DNA of 64,000 nucleotides from Cercis canadensis (GCA_003255065.1 QAOA01000473.1:280291-344290), one strand, 5' to 3'; positions 22,402 through 33,570 are shown, counted from the first letter of the stretch. Notes: generated by a model not told the origin, from the sequence alone. A program made the numbers and translations.

Positions 22402-22611
22402 TATTAGACAGGCTGTATAGTTAGTTAGATAACATGTCAGCAGGTGGTTAGTCATTCAGTTAGTTAGTTGTTTTGGTATCAATGTAATTAATTGATTATT
22501 TTACATGTCAGCTATATGAGCTGCTGCTATATATACGTGTACTATGAGAGAATCAATTAATCTAATTTTCATTTCCTCGTCTTTCATTTTTTCACCAACT
22601 CTGGTGTGATA
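22402..22611 (+). repeat. 3' LTR of the copia element
   Basis: 210 bases, same ends as the 5' copy (TATTAG...TGTGATA) and about 95% identical to it by hand count. Confidence 0.95.
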
Positions 22612-22649
22612 AAATTCCAAATAAGTTAATTATTTCATGCAATGAAAAA

Positions 22650-22985
22650 ACAAAATGATCTTGTTTATACCTTGTATAGGTGTCTAGCCCAAATAATCTA
22701 ACAGGCCTAGCAGGGTCCAATGCATATTGACCATCATACCCCTCTACTTTTATAAATACAAGATTCTTAAAGGTATGCTCACTTTTTACTCACTCTATCA
22801 TTACCACTTATCTTTAGCTCAGTGCACATACTGACTTTGGCATCGGAAATAAGGTATATAACCAGCCCAAGTTCCCACCCCTACTGTACAAGTACCTTGG
22901 ACCTATTCCGACCCAACCTCACCGACTTGAACCATCCAACCTCCCTAACTTAGGCAACAACAGATCTCAGTAAGTTTTTAAGGGG
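22650..22985 (+). repeat. LTR-like remnant
   Basis: The order of elements resembles an LTR promoter and transcribed region: a TATA box (CTTTTATAAATAC near 22750), a stretch of short T/C-rich repeats (TTTTACTCACTC), then ACTGACTTTGGCATCGGA, which recalls the tgacttgagcgtcgga motif often seen in plant LTRs. No matching second LTR or internal region is present. The assignment is by resemblance only. Confidence 0.35.
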
Positions 22986-23451
22986 AAAGACTGCCGAAGA
23001 AAATTACCCAATGCACAGCCATGCAAATTGCCATTGCCTTTTCTCTAATCCTGCTATTGTCCATTTCAACTTCAGCAACAGAAATCACGACAGTGAACTA
23101 TTGAGAGTTTGTATAGATCATTACAGTAAATTAGTTGCATAAAAGAAGCAACAGGATATTTCAGATCCATATTCATTGTGTACAACATTAAGCAGCTATC
23201 TGTTTCAAGCTAAAGAATCAAAGACACAAATTTTGGTAACATTCACACTAAGGCACATTAGATTGTCGCCCAACTTGAATTAGTTACATCCTTCAGCGAC
23301 TAGAATGGATTTAATTTATATTACCAATTGCTATTGCATAAATAAATTGTGCATCTTGTGCAAGGATAATTTAAGAATGCTCATTTATGAAATTTTTTGA
23401 ACCTGATAATTGAGTATCCCTTAAAGAGGAGAAAAGAGAAGAGACTCTTGT

Positions 23452-24036
23452 TCAAGACATTTTGTATGTTCCATTTATCATGACCAACACTGCATCGTTT
23501 GTATCCACTGTACCACGAGTAATAAAATTGCAAAACACTCTAGAAGCTCCAATGGAATAGGTTTTGCTCTTTGTAAAGGAGTATTGACAAGATGATGATG
23601 ACGACGATGAGAATGATGAATCTGGTGTAGCATCTTTATTCGTGTCATCCTTGTTACTCCACCTCCTACTCTTCTTACTCATCAGATTGTGATACAAAGA
23701 AGGCAATGAGTAATTCTCAAATTTCTCTTGGCTTTGTTCATCTGGGTTCTGCTTACCTATCCCCAAAAGCTTATCTTCTTCAACCTTAGAAGAATCGGAT
23801 TCGAATGTCAGTGTTGACCTTCCAGAGTTGAATACAAATGAATCTTGACTAATTTCAGATGTTAATTGTCTTGGTGTATTGGTTTTCGAATCTTGGTATC
23901 TTTGACTTTGACCCTTTTCTTCAAGAGATGGCTGCTGCTGGTGTTTGTTCTCTACAACTTGTACTTGCGGGGATTTCTCCTCAGCCAAATTTGAAGCTTT
24001 CTTTTCACCAAGTGAACCAGTTTCTATGCAATCCAA
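23452..24036 (-). CDS. Unrecognised plant protein ORF, probably partial
   Basis: A 194-codon open frame with coding-like composition: acidic and glutamine-rich N-terminal half (EEKSPQVQVVENKHQQQPS), a serine run, then a more conserved-looking C-terminus (SRVFCNFITRGTVDTND). There is no in-frame ATG at its left limit (the first codon is TTG after an upstream TAA), so if real it is an internal or last exon, possibly entered at the AG near 24019. I do not recognise the family with confidence; the C-terminal pattern faintly recalls SOSEKI/DUF966-type proteins, but this is unverified. No partner exons were found. Confidence 0.35.
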   Translation of the reverse strand: MDCIETGSLGEKKASNLAEEKSPQVQVVENKHQQQPSLEEKGQSQRYQDSKTNTPRQLTSEISQDSFVFNSGRSTLTFESDSSKVEEDKLLGIGKQNPDEQSQEKFENYSLPSLYHNLMSKKSRRWSNKDDTNKDATPDSSFSSSSSSSCQYSFTKSKTYSIGASRVFCNFITRGTVDTNDAVLVMINGTYKMS

Positions 24037-24559
24037 TAGTATTTACACCTTAATGAGTCTATTGGTATTAGAAAGACCCCATTACAAGCTTGATGGTGAA
24101 CAAAGCCAAGCATAGACACAAATTTCTCTTCTTTTCAGGCATACAAAACCTTTGTTAGTTGGGCTAATAGCATTCAAAATAAAATATAAAATGTAGAAAT
24201 CAGCTAAACATGGAAAACCCACAAAGAGATCTTTGTCCCTATGCTCTGAAGCGTAAATGCTCCAGGAAAATTTAATGTCATCTTAAGTGAGTTTTCTATA
24301 TACTTGAAAAAGAAAAGCAGTTTTGAAAGCATAAATTAACAGCTACTATAACAATGATCATGGAATTTTTCCTTCACTTTGGGATTTATTCTTATTTGAT
24401 TGTGTAATCTCTTACTGCTGAAGTGAGAAAAAGGTGTGTGCTTTTGATCCAAATCTGGAATTCGATTCTTTTGGTTTCATCAAGAAATGAATACTTTCAG
24501 TGTTAGAGCAAAAATGAGTTTATATTACGGATTATAAATAAAAGTGCAATGCAGGGTGT

Positions 24560-26060
24560 AAATACGGGGTTTAGCACAAGGTCCACTTAAACCAGATGAT
24601 GACCTAATAAAGCCCACATGACTTAAACAAATGAGCATTGACCCAGTTGAAGCTATATGATGGCACAACTACAACCCAATAAGAGAAGTCACTTTAGTTG
24701 AGAGACTCTTAAGACTGTCTCCACCAGGGACTTTCCACAATTGATATGGTTGGGTGCCAAGAATGCCCCTTAGAGCATCCCCTAGGTAGAGAGGCCTATG
24801 GCCTACTCCTCCAGCTACAGTATTTACTCCCTGGAGGTAGCTCTGGCTGATAGTCAAGACTTTGACACCTCTTGGCTATCCTTTGAGGCAAGAGACCTCA
24901 CAAAATTAAGGCTCCTAAAGAAGCCACGAATCCTCAAGAGGCCACAACTCCTACATCGGGAACCATCTTTGATACAACGGCTTGGTTGGATTTGGGCTGA
25001 AGGAAAATCCATTAAGGAGAGGTTTTTATAGACCTCTCCAAGGGCCCATTTGCAAGAAGGTTTGATAAGAGGTGCGGGACCCACAATTAAGAGAAAGTCT
25101 GAACCCCCTCTTAGCTGATGTGACAGGACATCCCATTAACTTTTAACTTTTATTCCTTTTGCCTTCTAACCTACTCTCTTTATTTTAAATAGCCTTAAAC
25201 CCTTTCTGCGTATCTTGGGGAGCTAAACCCTATGTTACCTTCCAAGGCATTAACCAAAACGGAAAGATGATGGGTGAGTCATCCACGCCACCTACATTCC
25301 ACCAGAAGTAGAGCCCTTTTAACTTTACATTTAATACCTAGAGCTAAAAACCATCACCCTTAAGTGGAAATTTGATCTTTGCTTTGCTCTTCTCTGCCCA
25401 GCATTAATTACCCTTAAGCATAAACTTGAAGACCTTTGCCTTAGCTATAGGTATAGCATTCAATACCTCCACCTACTCAAAATCCAGATCTCCAACGTTC
25501 ATACTCCAGAGCATCTTTATCAAGTCTTATTAACTTTTTACTATAAATACCATTCATTGAACACAAAGAACGGATTTTCAGCAATTCTCACATAAACACT
25601 CAGAATTTCCATAATCCTCCTAAAACACTCATCATTGGGGAAATATCTCCATTCAATGTTCTTCAAGTTGTTGCTCGTAAGAGTGCTCACCTACCTTAAA
25701 CCAAACATTCTTCTCCATTAAAGACATCATTACTCCTTCTTGGAGACATCCCTTTTAAATACTTCTACCACTTCCGCCATGATGGACCAAAACCTCCATT
25801 AAAGCACCACCAACCACCGCCAGTTTACCTCTTAGAAACCAAGTCCCTCTGTCACTTTCCATCAGCTAGAGCAGAGAGCAACAAGGCTTCCCCTGCGGGG
25901 TCAAACTTAGTCACAACTGGAGTCCTGGGCCATAAGACCAAACTCCCCTGGCTTCAAGCCCAATACCTTATTGTTGTCCTTTCAGGCCTCCAAAGGTGCC
26001 TCAATTGTTCATTCACCAAAGCCCACTAGAGTTGGTCTCCAAAAGATTGTATTGCATCTC
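24560..26060. other. GC-richer anonymous block, possibly an old LTR
   Basis: This stretch is visibly richer in G and C than its neighbours. It contains a TATA box (ACTATAAATACC near 25547) followed by a transcript-start-like segment, as in a long LTR. I found no paired copy, primer site or coding domain. ORFs at 24669-25084 overlap on both strands and have no recognisable domain. Confidence 0.3.
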
Positions 26061-26069
26061 CATTAAGGT

Positions 26070-26267
26070 ATAAATGAACCAAAATCTGACAAAACACAGG
26101 GCAATATGGAAGCTCGAGGAAGCAGAGCAATGGCTGCCCAGAAAACTGTGAGAGAATCTGAAGCACCACCCATGCTGCTATCGCCTTCAAAATCACCAAG
26201 ATTTGTTTCTATCTTGGATGCTTTTCGTAGTTCAAAGAGGGGCCACAGAGGAAGCTTCATCCCTTGA
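26070..26267 (+). pseudogene. Coding-like gene fragment of unknown family
   Basis: From an in-frame TAA just upstream, an open frame reads through an ATG at 26106 to a TGA at 26265-26267. The sequence looks like real protein (RESEAPPMLLSPSKSPRF, then VSILDAFRSSKRG). The 3' flank (26320-26460) resembles the outer part of the MULE at 29935-30963 (shared tggcattTAACA.TGTCA.ATCA), so this may be another captured fragment. I cannot name the gene. Confidence 0.3.
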
Positions 26268-26756
26268 ATGGACGACTATAGTGGAAATGAAGAGGGTTTT
26301 TTCTCTTTACCCCCAAAAGACGGCGTTTTAGGGCGCACTTAAGTGGCCTGTCCACTTAGACTTTTTAGGTGGCATTTAACATTGTCATATCATTTTTAAT
26401 AGTTCATGTAATGGACAAAATTTATAGCACCTCAATAAATGAGGGACTTAAATAAGTTTTTTTTAGACTTCGAGGTAATCTATACATGACTCTATATTGA
26501 AGAATTTTTTAGAAGTATTCCCTTAAAAAAAAATATTTTTTGCTTCTTAGCATTTTCAAATAATATACACAACTTTCTCCTTTATTTTCAAAATAACACC
26601 AACTTCTCTTGAACTTTGAAAAATATTATAACTTAGTCTAATACATTAAGCCAACAGTTAAATCATATTCAAATGAGGCAAAGATGGTATAAAATCTATA
26701 TCTATATCTATATTCTATATAACTTTAAAAAGCAATATGCAAATGCTCCACAGCTC

Positions 26757-27010
26757 ATCGCATGGCACTCCCAGCCATTATTACGAGTCATAAATACTCA
26801 CATTTAATACAATTACAATTACAATACTAAATCAAATAAAATATACGAAATTGCTCAAAAAAATAAGGATTATAATTATTAATTTCAGTTTATTAGAAAA
26901 GGAATTAACAAATGCATGGCACTCTTAGTCATTATTACGAGTCATAAATATTCACATTTATTACAATTATATAATTCAAAAAAATATACAAAATTGCTTA
27001 AAAAATAAGA
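26757..27010. repeat. Diverged tandem duplication, period about 156 bp
   Basis: Two units start GCATGGCACTC and contain CATTATTACGAGTCATAAATA, TCACATTTA and AAAATTGCT at matching offsets (first near 26760, second near 26915). Non-coding and AT-rich. Confidence 0.6.
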
Positions 27011-27225
27011 ATTATAATCAATAATTAATTAATTTTGATTAAATATAATTTTCAATTACTCTCCCAAATTATAGCCCTCAATAAATGTTGATTTTTGAAT
27101 TTGAATTCTAAAATTAGAGTTTGGAGTTTGAGCCTCCATAAACCTCTATATATATTGCACTTCATATGAGGCTCACCCTCATTAGCTCACGAATTGGTCG
27201 ACCATTTTTCTCCATCTGAAGAAGC

Positions 27226-28290
27226 ACCCCGGTTTGCTCTTTCATACCATTTTTTTTTTGTCGTTGTAGTTCTCTACCTCAATATCTATTCCATTATAAT
27301 ATATCTCTCAATATACATATGCAGCCATTTTGCTATTTTATTATTCATTTTTCTCTTCATCTCCTCCATCTCCATAGGCAACAAGGTATGCTCTTTCTCT
27401 ATATTTTTTTGTTGTTGCTGTAATTTTGTCTTACAATATCTATTTCATTTTAATATATCTCTCAATCTCCTTATGCAACCATTTTGCTATTCCATTATTC
27501 TTTTTCCTCTACATCTCCTTCATCTCCAAAGGCAATAAGATATGTTTTTTCAATATATTTTTTTTGTTGTTCTAATTTTGTTTCTTGATATCTATTTCAT
27601 TCTAATATATCTCTCAATCTTCTTATGCATATATTTTGCTCATTCAGTATTCATTTTCCTCACCCACGATCCCATCAACAAAGGAAACAATGTTTGCTCT
27701 TTCTCTGTATACCATTTGTTGCTGTAATATTATGGATCCTCAAGATCTATTTCATTTTTTCTTATATCTTTCCATCTCCTTATGTTGCTATGTGACTCTT
27801 TTACTTTTTCTTCTTCTTTCCATATCCTCAATCTCCAAAGGTAATAAGGTTTGTTCTTTCTGTATAAAATATTTGTCTCTAAAAATCTATCCCTTTTTTT
27901 TTCAGCATCTCCCCTATCTACTAAAACAACAAGATTTGCTCTTTCTCTATACATCATTTGTTTATGTAATATTGGTTCTCAAAATATTTTTATTTATTAT
28001 ATATCTCTCCATTTCCTTATGCAGCTGTGTGACTCCTTTACTTTTTCTTCTTCTTTTCATCTCCTCAATCTCCAAAGGCAATAAAGTTTGTTGTTTCTCT
28101 ATACACTATTTGTTTCTCTAATGTTTGGTCTTTCATTTTTTCTTTTTTCTTTTTCAGCATCTCCTTTGTCTCCCAAGACAACAAAATTTGTTCTTTCTCT
28201 ATACACCATTATTTTATGTAATATTGGATCTCAAAATATTTTTCTTTATAATATATGTCTCCATCTCATGATTTTCTTTTTCGATTTCTA
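27226..28290 (+). repeat. Diverged tandem array, mostly ~150-bp units
   Basis: A T-rich module recurs: (A/C)ATCTCC, GGCAA(C/T)AA(G/A), TTTGCTCTTTCTCTATA, TTGTTG/TTTCT, AATATCTATTTCATT, TATATCTCTCAATCTCCTTATGC. Copies of the GCTCTTTCTCT core fall near 27240, 27385, 27545, 27693, 27851, 27937, 28089 and 28189. The overlapping hydrophobic ORFs in this region (27194-28291) are translations of the repeat. Confidence 0.7.
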
Positions 28291-28559
28291 ATACTATATG
28301 ATTAACAATTAAAAATGGCCGTGACAATATCTCAATCCATAAAAGATGGTGCTAAAATGATGATTTCACATTGACAGCTTTGACCTAAGAAAAGAACTGG
28401 ACAACAAAGATGAAAAAATTGAGTATACTATTTTTTTTCTTTTTGTTTGAGGGATCTTGATGATTATAAAAACTTTTTTCATTTATTGTAATTTAATTAA
28501 AAAATTATTTCTTTAATTTGATTTATTGTAATTACCAAAACTTTCCTTAGTTACCTCCT

Positions 28560-29930
28560 TTAACATTAATGTGAAATTTGAAATTTTTTATATTAAATGG
28601 TAGTCAATCAATTATAATTACCAATTGATTGCAAACATATAATAGTCTTGATTTTCATATTAAAGCAATTAGTCAAATATCCTATACTAATATCAAGGGT
28701 AATCAATCAATCCATAGTTAATTTGAAAGTTGAAATTTTCCAAATTAAATACTTATCAATCAATTATAATTATCATTTGATTACAAAATATCAATGAATT
28801 ATAATGGGCATGTGATTGAAATTGTTATATATATATATATATTCAAAGTAGCTAATTATTAAATAATAATTATTTATTAAATTTTAATTTGGTTATGTCA
28901 TATTGTTGATTTGTTTCTCAGTCGATACTAAAATAATGGTATAATTATGGAAGTAATGAAATTTAAATATTTAATTATTATTTTCATATTTATTTAATTT
29001 TAAATATACATGCATGTGAAATTACCTTTTTTGGCCTACTTTGAATCTGAATTCCTACTTTAATGATGATCGAAATAAAATATTAAAAATGATGAAGTTA
29101 AGTCATAAATAAAATCAATCAACATTAAAGATGTATATCAATTCACTTTGGTGCTTAATTATTTTTCAATCAATCAATTATGTAATTTTAAATTAATTTA
29201 GAATTTATATAATTTTAAAAATTCAAAATATAAGAAATTACATATTTGGGCCTCTAACACTAATACAAAACCCTCCAACAATAAATGGCTTGATTTTAAT
29301 CAATCAATTATCAAATCAATATTGAAAATTTGATTTTCATATTAAAACATTTAGTCAAAATCTCATACAAAAATAAATGGTAATCAATCAGTCTATAGTT
29401 AATTTAGAAGTTAAAGTTTTTCAAACTAAATGGTTATCAATCAATTATAATTGCCCAGTTGATTGCACAATATTACAATTTTCCTATTTATAATTATTTT
29501 CATATATATTTATTTAAAACCATCCAAGAGGGTCAAAATATGGTAATATCAATTTTATTTTCCGATTTTAGAGACAAATTTATTAGGAAAAATAAATTTG
29601 TATTGCTAAAAAGTTTGAAAAATTATAAATTTATATTGCTAGAGATCAATAAGGAAATCGAATAAGAAAAATTTTAAGTTAATAAAAAAATTGATATTGC
29701 AGTCCAATGAATTTATGCTTATTATTCAGAAGTTTCATTTTTATAGAGTAGAGCTTGAACACTGACTATGAATTAAGGTTACAAGCACAAATAAGTAAAT
29801 TCATAAACTTGAATTTCATAAATTAATAAATAAAAAATTAATATAAAAATGAAAATTTAAATAATAATTTCAATTACATGTCGATTATAATTTATTGATT
29901 GGTAATTAATTTGGAAAAAAATTAATTTTG
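28560..29930. repeat. AT-rich repeated modules, left of the MULE
   Basis: The motif caatcaattataatt recurs (near 28605, 28755, 29435), with associated AATTGATTGCA/ATTTGATTACA and TGTGAAATTACC / GAAATTACATATTTGGGCC segments. Similar modules continue on the other side of the MULE (31420-31980), so the MULE inserted into an older diverged tandem repeat. Confidence 0.55.
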
Positions 29931-29934
29931 AATT

Positions 29935-30963
29935 GACAAAAACCTCATTTTCATCCCTCGCTTATTTGGGCATTCTCAAGCCTATGTGGACTTTTAATTG
30001 CTGACTAGGCCAAAACGACGTCGTTTTCATTTTAAAGAAACAAAACCCTCATCCTTCTATTTTGTCGAGCACCATTTGAAAGAAACAACCAAAAAATTTG
30101 TAACGATTCGAAGAGGAAAAACCCTACAATTTGAATCTAAAACTATCAAATATCAAGGTGGAGGTTAGAAGGTTGGACTCATCAAAGAGGAAAGCCGACA
30201 AGTCCTTATAGGGCTCGCTGCAGCAGACATGGAGGAAGAAGGACAAGGAAGTGGTGGCAACCATTTCCATGTTGCCAAGGTAGCATCGGAGGCCGTCTGA
30301 GTGGACGTGGCCAAGGAGGTTGATGACGTAGCCCCATGTGGTGAAGTTGAAGTAGATCTTCTAGAAGAGCTAGCTGGTGTCGGAGCCATAGCCATGAGTC
30401 ATGAAGATGGTGGCTTTAACATTGGGTTGGTCCAAAGGGAGGAAACTCTGGGTGAAGATTTTGCCATTGGGAGTGTTAAAGTATGATTTGGTGTTGCATA
30501 CCCCTTGGGAGGAATAGTACTCCTCCTCGGGCATGTAGCCCTAGAAATTGGGGGTGTCTCAGCAACTTGAGCTTCTTGCTCTTCGGCTGGCATTGCAATT
30601 GTTACATATAGAGTGAATCTTCTTTCTTCTTTCTTCTAACTTGAAAACAATTCATTGAGAAGGAGACAAGACAATTTATTTCAATTTCAACAAATGGAAT
30701 GCTTCTGGCAGTGGATAGGAGATGGTGGATTTGCTTTTTTAATAATAAAAGTCCAAATAGGCTTGGTACTTGGCATTTAACAGTGTCACATCACTCTTTA
30801 ACGATCACATTAGCATTTCTGTCAGTCAAGTTAGTGGCAATTAGACGGAGGGATTTGATTAAAGCGAAACTCTTAATTAAGGGACTAAATTGAGAAAACA
30901 TTGCACTGAGGGACCATTTTGAGAAAGCCCAAATAAGCTAGGGATGAAAATAGGGTTTTTGTC
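29935..30963. mobile_element. Pack-MULE (Mutator-like element with captured gene piece)
   Basis: A perfect 9-bp target duplication TTTTGAATT (29926-29934 and 30964-30972) bounds a 1029-bp segment. Its terminal inverted repeats are about 45 bp (starting GACAAAAACC) with about four mismatches by hand alignment. The 9-bp duplication and long TIRs are the Mutator signature. There is no transposase. The minus strand of the interior carries a degenerate exon of a host-type hydrolase gene, which makes it a Pack-MULE. A palindromic AAACGACGTCGTTT lies near 30014. Confidence 0.88.
30170..30593 (-). pseudogene. Captured 5' exon of a caffeoylshikimate esterase/monoacylglycerol lipase-like gene
   Basis: From ATG at 30593 (MPAEEQEAQVAETPP) the homology shifts by one base and continues in the next frame. 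Segments typical of the plant CSE/MAGL alpha/beta-hydrolase group follow: MPEEEYYSSQGV, SYFNTPNGKIFTQSFLPLD, FMTHGYGSDTS, LLGHVHSDGLRCYLG, EPYKDLSAFLFDES. The match stops just before the GxSxG nucleophile elbow, so the catalytic serine is absent. Besides the frameshift there are TAG stops, at least two where the family has Trp and one where it has Gln. It lies wholly inside the MULE, so it is a captured, decayed copy and not the parent gene. The family assignment is from recalled motifs. Confidence 0.82.
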
Positions 30964-31419
30964 TTTTGAATTTTTTAAGATTATCATTGTAGTTAAAATT
31001 ACATTGAGAGAATTTCAAAAGTGAAATTCAACATTCATTTTGCCGAATGATATTGCTATCAATGCACAACAAAAGAAAACTATGTATTTAGTTGTCTTTT
31101 AATCCACATACATTTTGACATTTATTGCCCTAATTAAGCAAGGTAATCAAGACATTGATTTTAAAGTAATAAAAATGTTCCTTAACAAGAAATAGACGAC
31201 AATAATCAAATTAAATTTAATGATTGCAATTAATACTCATTTTAATTTTAATTTAAATTCAAATTATCTAAAGTACGAGAATTAGTAAAAAAAAAGTTAT
31301 AAACTTCAATGCTCAAATTTTAGAATTTAGAATTCCTATTCAATGAAAGAAATTCAAAATTCAAATTGTGCTAATAATTATATTCAATCAGCATTGAAGT
31401 GCAATTCATAATTTTTTTG

Positions 31420-31980
31420 CAATTATTAGTTTGCCAAATTAAATGTCAATCAATTAATTATAATTGGCATGTGACTGAAATTGTTGCATATTCTCTATTT
31501 TTTATTAATTTCGAATTTAATTAATTTTAAATAACCCAAGTTTGTGAAATTACTTAATTAGGCATGTAACCCTATTTGAAACCCAACAACAAGCTATACT
31601 AATATTAAAAGAATAGTTTCTTGGATGATAATATAATATCCGGTACTATGAATGAATTTATTATCAATTTAATAATTTAAAAATTATAAAAAAAATATCA
31701 AAATTTTGAATTCATATTCAATGAGAAAAAATTAAAAATTTGAATTTTGCTAATAAATATATTCAATCACCATTGAAGATGAGTTCAAAAAAGTTTTGAA
31801 ATTATTAACTCTCCAAATTAATTATCAATCAATTAATTATAATTGGTATGTGATTGGAATTAATTATTATATTTTTTTTTACTAATTTTGTATTTATTTA
31901 ATTTTAAATAACCCAAGTGTGTGAAATTACTTAATTAGGCTTGTAACCCTATTTGAAACCCCTCCAACAATTAGTATTGC
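31420..31980. repeat. Two ~370-bp repeat units, right of the MULE
   Basis: Units near 31440-31610 and 31810-31980 share ATCAATTAATTATAATTGG, TGTGAAATTACTTAATTAGGC and TGTAACCCTATTTGAAACCC at a spacing of about 370 bases. They belong to the same family as the modules at 28560-29930. Confidence 0.65.
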
Positions 31981-31984
31981 AACC

Positions 31985-33570
31985 ACCTTGTAACTGTTGT
32001 AGGCTAAATTATCTGCTAATAAAATAATTTTCTATTTGTGCTTCTATAAATTATGCATAGTCTACATTTCTTGGGATTGCATTTTATTGTAGGTCTATGT
32101 TATTACCTCATACATATATGAATATCCAAGTGGTGATGTCACCCCAACACATGTTTATGTCAAGGTATGCAGGGTACGGATCATACTGGCATACCTTCTT
32201 TCCTAATCTTTGACCTTGATGCTTCAAAAAATTTGTGTAGATCTATAGTTGATATGTATTATAAAGGGACTTAAAAATAATTTCCTTGATAGATTAGTGA
32301 AAGGAACTTCTTTCCTTATTAGCTCAATACATTAATGAGGTAGAGATTTTTGTTCTAGATTGAGATAAAGGATAACAACTTAAAATAAGACTAACATATC
32401 TACTCTTTATTTAGAATGAGCAATGATGATGATGAGTTGATCGAGTCTTTCTTAAAGACCATCATTGTGAATTGGGTACAAATAATCTTTTGTTTAATAA
32501 ATATTAATTTAGAAAGAGGTTAAAATAGATATTACAATTTAATCTTGCACATGACTTCATTGCTCCCATATGCTTAAGTATTTACAAATGTGAGATTAAG
32601 TTGTTATTAATTTGTGATAAAATTATGTGATACTCAATGGAATGGGATTGTGCATATGTCAGGCACCAAGGACAAGCATATTTGAACCACCCACCTTTCA
32701 AAGGCAATCAAGAATGAGAAACAGTGGTCCTGGCAGTGAGAGATGCTTAGGATTATGTACCTTTATTGCTGGAACTATGCATTTTTAACAGTTATTTCAA
32801 AAAGCCTTTGAGTTGTTTGTTCAAACTTTTACTTTTGAGTCATTGGTCAATATGTTTTGCCTTTTTTATGTTTTCGATTTCTTGGTGTAAAAATTAATTT
32901 CGTACAAGGAGAAGAATGGAATTCAGATTTTGCACCAAAAAGTAAAAAATAAAAATGAACATTTAGATAGAAATGGTTGCTCTCAACTTTTCCTTTTCTT
33001 TAAAATAAATATGAACATTTACTCCTACAAGCAAAGATCAAAAGTGTTGCTCTTTGTTTTGTCGTAGATCTTTTCCTACTTCTACATCTAATAATATGGC
33101 TAAGGGTTTATTTTTTCCTATCTGAATTAGTCATTTGATTTAAGTTTATTACTCTTTGATTAACTATGTAATTTTTTTAATTGGCTTTGTACATTGGATG
33201 TATGTACTTTTATGTGTCTTACAAATTTTGAATTAGTTTCCAATGCTGCTATCTATTCATGGAATGATAAGGATGTTGCATATGAGGAGATTGCCAAACT
33301 TATCGAGAAGGCAAAAAAAAAAAANAAAAAAAAAAAAAAAAAGACCTATGTGTATAAGAACAAGTATGAGTACTTTGATCAGTTCATAATGGTTCACAAT
33401 AATTTTGTAAGTCACAACAATTTATGTTTCTAAAATCGTATAATTTGTATAAGCCTCTAAGATCTTTACCAGATGACTTTGGTTGGTTTATGTTTACATT
33501 TATATATGCAACATGTTTTTTTCCCTTTTAACTTACAAAATTCTATTCTGTCTGATTCAACAACAATAGG
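31985..33570. other. Intergenic, no supported gene
   Basis: AT-rich. A poly-A stretch with a single N lies at 33313-33342. Short ORFs (for example 33194-33433) are driven by the poly-A and carry no domain. Confidence 0.45.

Larger units (their letters stand above)
9273..22611 (+). mobile_element. Ty1/copia retrotransposon, full length but split by a nested element
   Basis: Two 210-bp LTRs (9273-9482 and 22402-22611) are flanked by a perfect 5-bp target duplication AAATT (9268-9272 and 22612-22616). A tRNA-Met-type primer site abuts the left LTR and a polypurine tract abuts the right one. Removing the nested element (12855-21361) and one copy of its target duplication leaves about 4.83 kb, a normal copia size. 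The order of domains is gag, protease, integrase, RT, RNase H, as in Ty1/copia. LTR ends are TA...TA, not TG...CA. By hand alignment the LTRs differ at about 10 of 210 positions. Confidence 0.95.

Noticed and set aside
22640..22760. Possible minus-strand exon (patterns such as GQYALDPARPVRLFG with a GT donor)
   Set aside because: The same stretch reads better as an LTR promoter/start region with a TATA box; no neighbouring exons.
27194..28291. Chain of hydrophobic ORFs resembling membrane proteins
   Set aside because: They follow the tandem repeat periodicity and have only T-rich composition.
30301..30486. Plus-strand ORF across the Pack-MULE interior
   Set aside because: Antisense to the captured hydrolase exon, whose minus-strand homology is clear.
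33194..33433. Small ORF with a poly-lysine run
   Set aside because: Generated by a poly-A tract containing an N; no family resemblance.
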